NCBI GenBank assembly: GCA_023392115.1
Contig: JAEVZT010000486.1
Location: forward strand, 1 to 10,530
DNA from: Chloroflexota bacterium
Lineage (GTDB): Bacteria > Chloroflexota > Anaerolineae > Aggregatilineales > Phototrophicaceae
DNA: 10,530 nucleotides
Direction of reading: 5' to 3'
This document shows, piece by piece, positions 6,506 to 10,530 of the stretch. The notes beneath the pieces are model-generated. The model worked only from the letters and a program-made list of their open reading frames with translations. It was not told where the DNA came from and did not search any database. A program made the position numbers and the translations under genes. Every line of letters starts with the position of its first letter. Position 1 is the first letter of the stretch.

Positions 6506-7416
6506 CGGACGCTCTCGGCAAGAAACTGCGGCGCAGTGTCCTTGCTGCCGAGGAAGTTGGTGATCTTGTCGCGTACGGTCGCCTCGACCGCCGCGCGCCC
6601 GATCGCCAGTTGATCGGCGGGGAGCGCTTTGCATTCGGCGTTCGTCATCCGCTCCTCGCGTCCCAATGCCGCCAGCAGCGCATTTTCGAGGTCGGTGGCG
6701 ATATTGACCTTGCTCACGCCGCCGCCGGGCAGGGACATTGCCCGCTGGATCATCTCTGCCGGGACGCCCGATCCGCCATGCAAAACCAGATGCACCGGCG
6801 TCAGCGCGCGGATCGCCATCAGGCGATCGTAATCGACCTTCGGCTGGCGGACGAGATACACGCCGTGCGCCGTGCCGACGGATACCGCCAGCGCGTCAAC
6901 GCCGGATTCGTCGACAAATCGCTTCGCTTCTTCGGGGACTGTATACAGTTCTTCGTCGTGCTCGCTTTCGACAAAGTCGGTCGTGCCGATTCTGCCGAGT
7001 TCGGCTTCGACGGAGACGCCGCGCGCGTGGGCGTACTCGACAACGCGGCGGCTGGTGGCGATGTTTTCCTCGAGTGGGAGCTCGGACGCGTCGATCATGA
7101 CCGACGTGAAGCCGGCGTCGATCGCCTGCTCGATAACCTCGAAATCCTTGGTGTGGTCGAGGTGCAGCACGACCGGCACGGTGACCGCCTGCTCGCGCAG
7201 CTGCGCGAAAAACTCCTCGGCGACTTCGGCGGGCGTCATGCCGTAGCGCTCAAGCTCGCGCTGCGAAATCTGCACGATCAGCGGCGAGTTGAGCGCCTGA
7301 CCCGCCTTGAGGACCGACGCGATCATCGGCGTGTAACGAACTGAAAACGATCCAAGCGCGCAGCCGACCTTTTCAGCCGCCGCCAGCGCCTGCTTGAGTG
7401 TCCATACGTTGTTCAT
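6502..7416 (-). CDS. Class II fructose/tagatose-bisphosphate aldolase family protein, divergent
   Basis: This 304-residue protein has the class II (zinc-dependent) aldolase fold. It would cleave a ketose phosphate or related substrate into dihydroxyacetone phosphate and an aldehyde. Visible key residues are LHLDHTKD (catalytic Asp87, zinc ligand His88), Asp109 in MIDAS, VEAELGRIG (136-144), zinc ligands His184 in GTAHGVY and His213 in LHGGSG, and the phosphate-binding SKVNIATDL. Departures from the usual family are GSFSVRYTPM where GAFNVxNxE is common, QISQRELERYGM where a short Ser-x-Gly-Ala/Thr loop is usual, and DASELP for DGSxLP. These hint at a substrate other than fructose 1,6-bisphosphate or tagatose 1,6-bisphosphate. 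The ATG overlaps the previous stop (ATGA), and the stop overlaps the GH84 start (GTGA), so translation is probably coupled on both sides. Confidence 0.88.
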   Translation of the reverse strand: MNNVWTLKQALAAAEKVGCALGSFSVRYTPMIASVLKAGQALNSPLIVQISQRELERYGMTPAEVAEEFFAQLREQAVTVPVVLHLDHTKDFEVIEQAIDAGFTSVMIDASELPLEENIATSRRVVEYAHARGVSVEAELGRIGTTDFVESEHDEELYTVPEEAKRFVDESGVDALAVSVGTAHGVYLVRQPKVDYDRLMAIRALTPVHLVLHGGSGVPAEMIQRAMSLPGGGVSKVNIATDLENALLAALGREERMTNAECKALPADQLAIGRAAVEATVRDKITNFLGSKDTAPQFLAESVR

Positions 7417-8063
7417 GAGAGGACTTCTTTCACCTGTTCCATACTCAGCCTTGGGCTGGTGAGAAACTTTTCCTGCAGCGCTTCCGGCAGGCGCGGCAGC
7501 ACGCGCGCCATCGACGCCTGCGCCAGCACGACGACGTCAACCTGATTCGCCAGCCCGGTCAGGGCTTCGACCAGCGCCGCGTCGTGCCCTTCACGGTCGC
7601 CCGCCATCAGCTTCTTGTAGGCTGAGTCGACCAACTGCGGGACGATTTCGATTTCAGAGTTCGCCTGCAGCGCCTTCTGCCGCAGCAGCTCGATCGTCGG
7701 GCGGAGCGTTGTCGAGAGCGTCGCCGCCACGCCAATCCAGCTGCCACGCGCGATCGCCGCTTCCGTCATCGCGTCGTCGACGCGGACGACGGGAATTGAC
7801 ACATTCTCGCGCATCTTGACTGCCACTTCGCCGACCGACGAACACGCGCTCAGAATCGCGTCCGCGCCGACTTCCTCGGCAAAGCGGGCATAGTGCAGCA
7901 AGCGGTTTTCAACGTCGCTTACCTTGCCGCCGTTCGATATAAGCTGTGGCAGGATCGAATCGTCGACGAAGTTAACCACCTCGCAGTCGGGAACCAGCTC
8001 GGCTGCGAGCGATTTGAAGGTGTCGACCGTTACCGGCGTGGTGTGAATCACTGCAAGTTTCAT
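7413..8063 (-). CDS. Aspartate/glutamate racemase family protein with one catalytic-type cysteine
   Basis: The 216 residues make up a two-domain Asp/Glu/hydantoin racemase-family protein. Recognised parts are MKLAVIHTTPVTVDTF, NFVDDSILPQL (31-41), SACSSVG with Cys74 at the first catalytic position, IGVAATLSTTLRPT (110-123) and VVVLAQASMARVLP. In two-cysteine racemases the second catalytic Cys lies in the last motif, but here that position is Ala183. Proton transfer by a Cys pair is thus unlikely, and the true reaction may not be amino-acid racemisation. I recall similar single-Cys sequences as a subfamily, so this is unlikely to be a mutation in this gene alone. The ATG at 8063 overlaps the stop of the GH36-like gene (ATGA), with AAGGAG eight bases upstream; the frame stays open upstream to 8228 but only as out-of-frame GH sequence. 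The aldolase gene follows, also with an ATGA overlap. Confidence 0.82.
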   Translation of the reverse strand: MKLAVIHTTPVTVDTFKSLAAELVPDCEVVNFVDDSILPQLISNGGKVSDVENRLLHYARFAEEVGADAILSACSSVGEVAVKMRENVSIPVVRVDDAMTEAAIARGSWIGVAATLSTTLRPTIELLRQKALQANSEIEIVPQLVDSAYKKLMAGDREGHDAALVEALTGLANQVDVVVLAQASMARVLPRLPEALQEKFLTSPRLSMEQVKEVLS

Positions 8064-9784
8064 CCGATTTTCTCCTTGACGGCGGTGCGTGTCCGGTACG
8101 CCGCCCACGTGTCGCGGATCAGCGCGTAGTCGTCGTCGTCCAGCGGCTCTTGCGTCGAGTCGATGTGGGTGGCGTAGTACAGCGAGGGCACGCCCAGTTC
8201 CGGCTGAAGCTGCATGTATGAACGCCACGTCCGTTTGTCTTTGATCGGCCAGTTGTCGGTATCGATGATCGCGTCGCGGCAGGCGAGCTGCGCGATCTTG
8301 GCGCGGTGCGTCATCGAGCGGCGGACATCCTTGGCGATGTTGATGTCGTTGAGGCGGATCATGTCGAGCACGTCCGACAGGTACGGGTGCGGCGTGTGCG
8401 ACATGACGAGCGCGTCCGGCTTGACGCGCTTGGCTTCGGAATAGATGATGCTCAGGTAGCGCTTCATCAGTTCCAGACCCCAGACGTTCTCGTAGCTGCG
8501 CGCGCCGGGGCTGACCGGAATGCGCGCCGTGAAGTCGATCTTAAAGCCGTCGGCGTTGTAGTCGGACAGCATGACGCGGATCGACTCGCGGAAACGCGCT
8601 TCGAATGCCGGGTTGGTCGGGTCGACGGCGAGCGCCAGTCCGGCGGCATTGGTGACGCATTCCTCGGTCGGAATGCCTTCTGGGTCCCACGCCTTGAGCC
8701 AGAGCAGGACTTTGCGCCCGGCGGCGTGCTGATCGGCGATGAAGCCGCGAATGTCGTGCCATTTCGACTCGTCGACGCGGTTTTCGCCGTAAGTCGCCTG
8801 CCACTTGTCGTCGAGGACGACGATACCGGGCGAAATGCCGCGGCTTTCGAGCGACGTCAGGAAGTCTTCGTAGAGGACTTGGCGGGCGTAATCCGGCGCG
8901 CGCGTCTTCTTCTGGAGCGAGGCGACGTAGCACTGCGATCCCCAACCGCAGTAGATCGGCTCGTGCCACCAATCGGGCTTGACCTCAGCGCTGCGGTCGG
9001 CGACACAGCCTTTCGCCCGCAGCGCGTCGACGTGGCGTTCGAGCGCCTCGTATTCGTTGCCGCCAAAGTCGATGCCGATTGCCGGCAGGGCGTAATGCCC
9101 ATCCACCTGCGTGTAGCCTTCGTAGGCGAGCGATAGGCTGAACGCGCCCTGCTGCCCGCGATACTCGTACTGATCGTAGCGGTTCTCTCCCGGCGCGGCT
9201 TCGACGCCGAAGCCGACCCACTGCTTGTTCGCCGCGAAGGCGAAGCAGAACGGCGGCGGCGTGAAGAACCAGCTCCCCTTGCCGGGCAGCGGCACGCCGC
9301 TCAAGTCGATGATCGAGCCGCTGTCAGGGTTGAAGTGATAGCTTTCGTGGGTCGTCGGCTCAGGGTTGAACCCCTTCTTGAAGCGGTGCGACGACCAGAA
9401 GAAGCCTGATCCCCAGCGCACCTGTCCGGAATAATAGCCGCCGAAGTAGATCACGTCGGTTAGGCTGCCCTGACCCTCGACCTCGACTTCATAGCTGAAG
9501 CGGTGCGGTTGGCAGCGGAAGCGGACAGTCTTCTTCTGCCAGATTGAGGATACGGCGGTCAGGGTGAGGATGATTTCGTCAGGCGACCGGGTCACTTCCC
9601 AGTTGCTCACGCTCACGGTGTCGTCGCGACCGCTGAGCGTATGCACGCCCGCCAGCGCGAACAGTTCCGCAAGCCGCTTGCCCTTCGTGTCGGAAAGATA
9701 AACGTAAGGGCGGTCGTGCGCGCACGTCAGCGTGTACGCGTCCGCCTTTACACACGGCATACGTTTCTTGGTTGTCAGCAGCAC
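8060..9784 (-). CDS. GH36/GH31-like TIM-barrel glycosidase (alpha-galactosidase-related), cytoplasmic
   Basis: The 574-residue product has an N-terminal beta-rich domain (about 1-240) followed by a TIM barrel (about 270-570), the layout of clan GH-D enzymes and their GH31 cousins, which cut alpha-glycosidic bonds. Supporting motifs are VVLDDKWQ (323-329; compare the DDGWQ of alpha-galactosidases), RKVLLWLKAWDPEG (357-370), and DGFKIDFTAR (412-421) with Asp417 as the likely nucleophile. Asp480 in LNDIN and Asp508/Asp510 in IDTDNW are candidates for the acid/base, which I cannot fix. The match to any named family is remote, so substrate is open. The GTG start at 9784 has GGAGA ten bases upstream; an ATG at 9760 lacks such a site but would remove only eight residues. 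No signal peptide is seen. It lies 52 bases after the sugar permease gene and overlaps the racemase-family gene by four bases. Confidence 0.75.
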   Translation of the reverse strand: MLLTTKKRMPCVKADAYTLTCAHDRPYVYLSDTKGKRLAELFALAGVHTLSGRDDTVSVSNWEVTRSPDEIILTLTAVSSIWQKKTVRFRCQPHRFSYEVEVEGQGSLTDVIYFGGYYSGQVRWGSGFFWSSHRFKKGFNPEPTTHESYHFNPDSGSIIDLSGVPLPGKGSWFFTPPPFCFAFAANKQWVGFGVEAAPGENRYDQYEYRGQQGAFSLSLAYEGYTQVDGHYALPAIGIDFGGNEYEALERHVDALRAKGCVADRSAEVKPDWWHEPIYCGWGSQCYVASLQKKTRAPDYARQVLYEDFLTSLESRGISPGIVVLDDKWQATYGENRVDESKWHDIRGFIADQHAAGRKVLLWLKAWDPEGIPTEECVTNAAGLALAVDPTNPAFEARFRESIRVMLSDYNADGFKIDFTARIPVSPGARSYENVWGLELMKRYLSIIYSEAKRVKPDALVMSHTPHPYLSDVLDMIRLNDINIAKDVRRSMTHRAKIAQLACRDAIIDTDNWPIKDKRTWRSYMQLQPELGVPSLYYATHIDSTQEPLDDDDYALIRDTWAAYRTRTAVKEKIG

Positions 9785-9794
9785 AGTCGATCGT

Positions 9795-9799
9795 TCTCC
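9795..9799 (-). promoter_or_regulatory. Shine-Dalgarno supporting the GTG start of the GH36-like gene
   Basis: GGAGA lies ten bases before the GTG at 9784. The spacing is at the long end of normal. The alternative ATG at 9760 is preceded only by a loose purine stretch (AAGAAA). The site therefore favours the GTG without proving it. Confidence 0.5.
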
Positions 9800-9836
9800 A
9801 GCCAGCAGCTAGTCTATGGCGGTCTACTCAATATTA

Positions 9837-10530
9837 CTATCTACCGCCCATTCCCGTAATTGAGATGCCTTCTATAAAATACTGCTGGAATGCCACAAAG
9901 ACGATTAACACTGGCAGCATGACGACCAGACTCGCCGCCATCATCCAATTCCACGCAGGCGCACCACCGGCGGCAAGCTCGAACTGGCGCAAGCCAATTT
10001 GCAGCGTGTAGTTTTGCTCGCTCGACAGGTAGAGCAGGGGTTTCATGAAGTCCTGCCACGCGCCCTGAAACGTAAAAATGGCAATTGTGGCGAGCGCGGG
10101 CTTGGACAGCGGCATGACGACGTCCCACCAGATGCGAAACTCCGACGCCCCGTCGATTTTCGCCGCTTCGGAAAGCTCGATCGGGATGCCGCGCATGAAC
10201 TGGCGCATCAGGAAAATGTTGAAGGCGCTCCCTGCGAGAATCGGCGGGACGACCAGCGGCAGAAAGGTGTTGATCCAGTTGCGCGACCCCATGAAGCCGA
10301 ACGCCGGCAGCTTTGAAAACAGGATGTACTGCGGGATCAGCGTTACGACTTCAGGCAGCATCATCGTCGCCAGCACGATGCTGAACAGCGTGGCGCGACC
10401 GGGCCAGCGCAGGCGCGCGAACGAATAGGCGACCATCGCCGTCGAAAAGACCATGCCGACGACGCTGACGAGCGTGATGATGATGCTGTTCATCGCCCAG
10501 CGCCCCCACATGCCAAAGCTGAAGGCAATG
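9837..10530 (-). CDS. Carbohydrate ABC transporter permease, MalG type (partial; 5' end outside the window)
   Basis: The frame is open to the window edge: codons for IAFSFG precede the first ATG at 10511, so that ATG is internal and the true start lies outside. The visible 231 or so residues are the C-terminal part of a binding-protein-dependent transport permease of the sugar (CUT1) type. Hydrophobic segments include NSIIITLVSVVGMVFSTAMV, the ATLFSIVLATMMLP stretch, LPLVVPPILAGSAFNIFLM, the segment after PLSKPALATIAIF, and WNWMMAASLVVMLPVLIVFV. The cytoplasmic EAA loop that contacts the ATPase is intact (EAAKIDGASEFRIWW, ending VMPLSKP), and the end GISITGMGGR is typical of MalG homologues. 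The partner permease and solute-binding protein are probably upstream, outside the window. The gene lies 52 bases before the GH36-like gene, which suggests import and breakdown are made from one transcript. Confidence 0.93.
   Translation of the reverse strand, partial: IAFSFGMWGRWAMNSIIITLVSVVGMVFSTAMVAYSFARLRWPGRATLFSIVLATMMLPEVVTLIPQYILFSKLPAFGFMGSRNWINTFLPLVVPPILAGSAFNIFLMRQFMRGIPIELSEAAKIDGASEFRIWWDVVMPLSKPALATIAIFTFQGAWQDFMKPLLYLSSEQNYTLQIGLRQFELAAGGAPAWNWMMAASLVVMLPVLIVFVAFQQYFIEGISITGMGGR

Noticed and set aside
5531..6613. Plus-strand open frame of 360 codons opposite the GH84 gene
   Set aside because: It lies wholly antisense to a gene with clear catalytic motifs, and its translation is rich in Arg, Val and Ala with no recognisable domain. 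GC-rich coding DNA commonly gives such antisense frames.
8064..8228. N-terminal extension of the racemase-family frame
   Set aside because: The extension is an out-of-frame reading of the GH36-like gene's end; the ATG at 8063 has AAGGAG and a clean ATGA overlap.
8306..9136. Plus-strand open frame of 276 codons opposite the GH36-like gene
   Set aside because: It has the same low-complexity antisense character, no Shine-Dalgarno of note and no recognisable motif; the minus-strand reading has conserved glycosidase motifs throughout.

Overview
The window carries nine protein-coding genes, all read on the minus strand, so transcription runs from high to low coordinates. The DNA is GC-rich by eye. 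Start codons are mixed (ATG, GTG, TTG), most genes have clear Shine-Dalgarno sequences, and the gene set is a carbohydrate-use locus with an ABC sugar importer. Together with a GC-rich, hairpin-rich intergenic element of a type I associate with Chloroflexota, this suggests a free-living bacterium, plausibly of that phylum (Anaerolineae-like). The taxonomic placement is inference, not read from a marker gene.

Layout in transcription order. (1) 10530-9837: C-terminal part of a sugar ABC transporter inner-membrane permease (MalG type), entering from outside the window. (2) 9784-5129: a compressed four-gene block: a GH36/GH31-like TIM-barrel glycosidase, an Asp/Glu-racemase-family protein, a class II aldolase and a GH84 beta-N-acetylglucosaminidase. 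All three junctions overlap by 4 bases (ATGA, ATGA, GTGA). (3) 5049-4246: an IolE-like sugar isomerase/epimerase, 79 bases downstream. (4) 4245-4049: a 197-base gap holding a GC-rich hairpin element and an inverted repeat. (5) 4048-3077: a secreted GH43 glycosidase. (6) 3076-2953: an AT-rich gap with a nested palindrome and promoter-like boxes. (7) 2952-526: a GH38 alpha-mannosidase that starts at TTG. (8) 399-1: the N-terminal 133 residues of a GH2 glycosidase, leaving the window.

How the genes may work together (inference): the GH43 enzyme is the only hydrolase here with a signal peptide, so it could trim glycans outside the cell. The ABC transporter would import the released oligosaccharides. 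The cytoplasmic GH36-like, GH84, GH38 and GH2 enzymes would cut alpha-hexosyl, beta-GlcNAc, alpha-mannosyl and beta-hexosyl linkages. The isomerase, racemase-family protein and aldolase would channel an unidentified sugar or derivative into central metabolism. The enzyme mix points to a heterogeneous, mannose- and GlcNAc-containing glycan rather than one simple polysaccharide. The aldolase and racemase-family protein both depart from their families' textbook active sites, and no known pathway obviously matches the overlapping quartet, so that block is the best candidate for undescribed biology.
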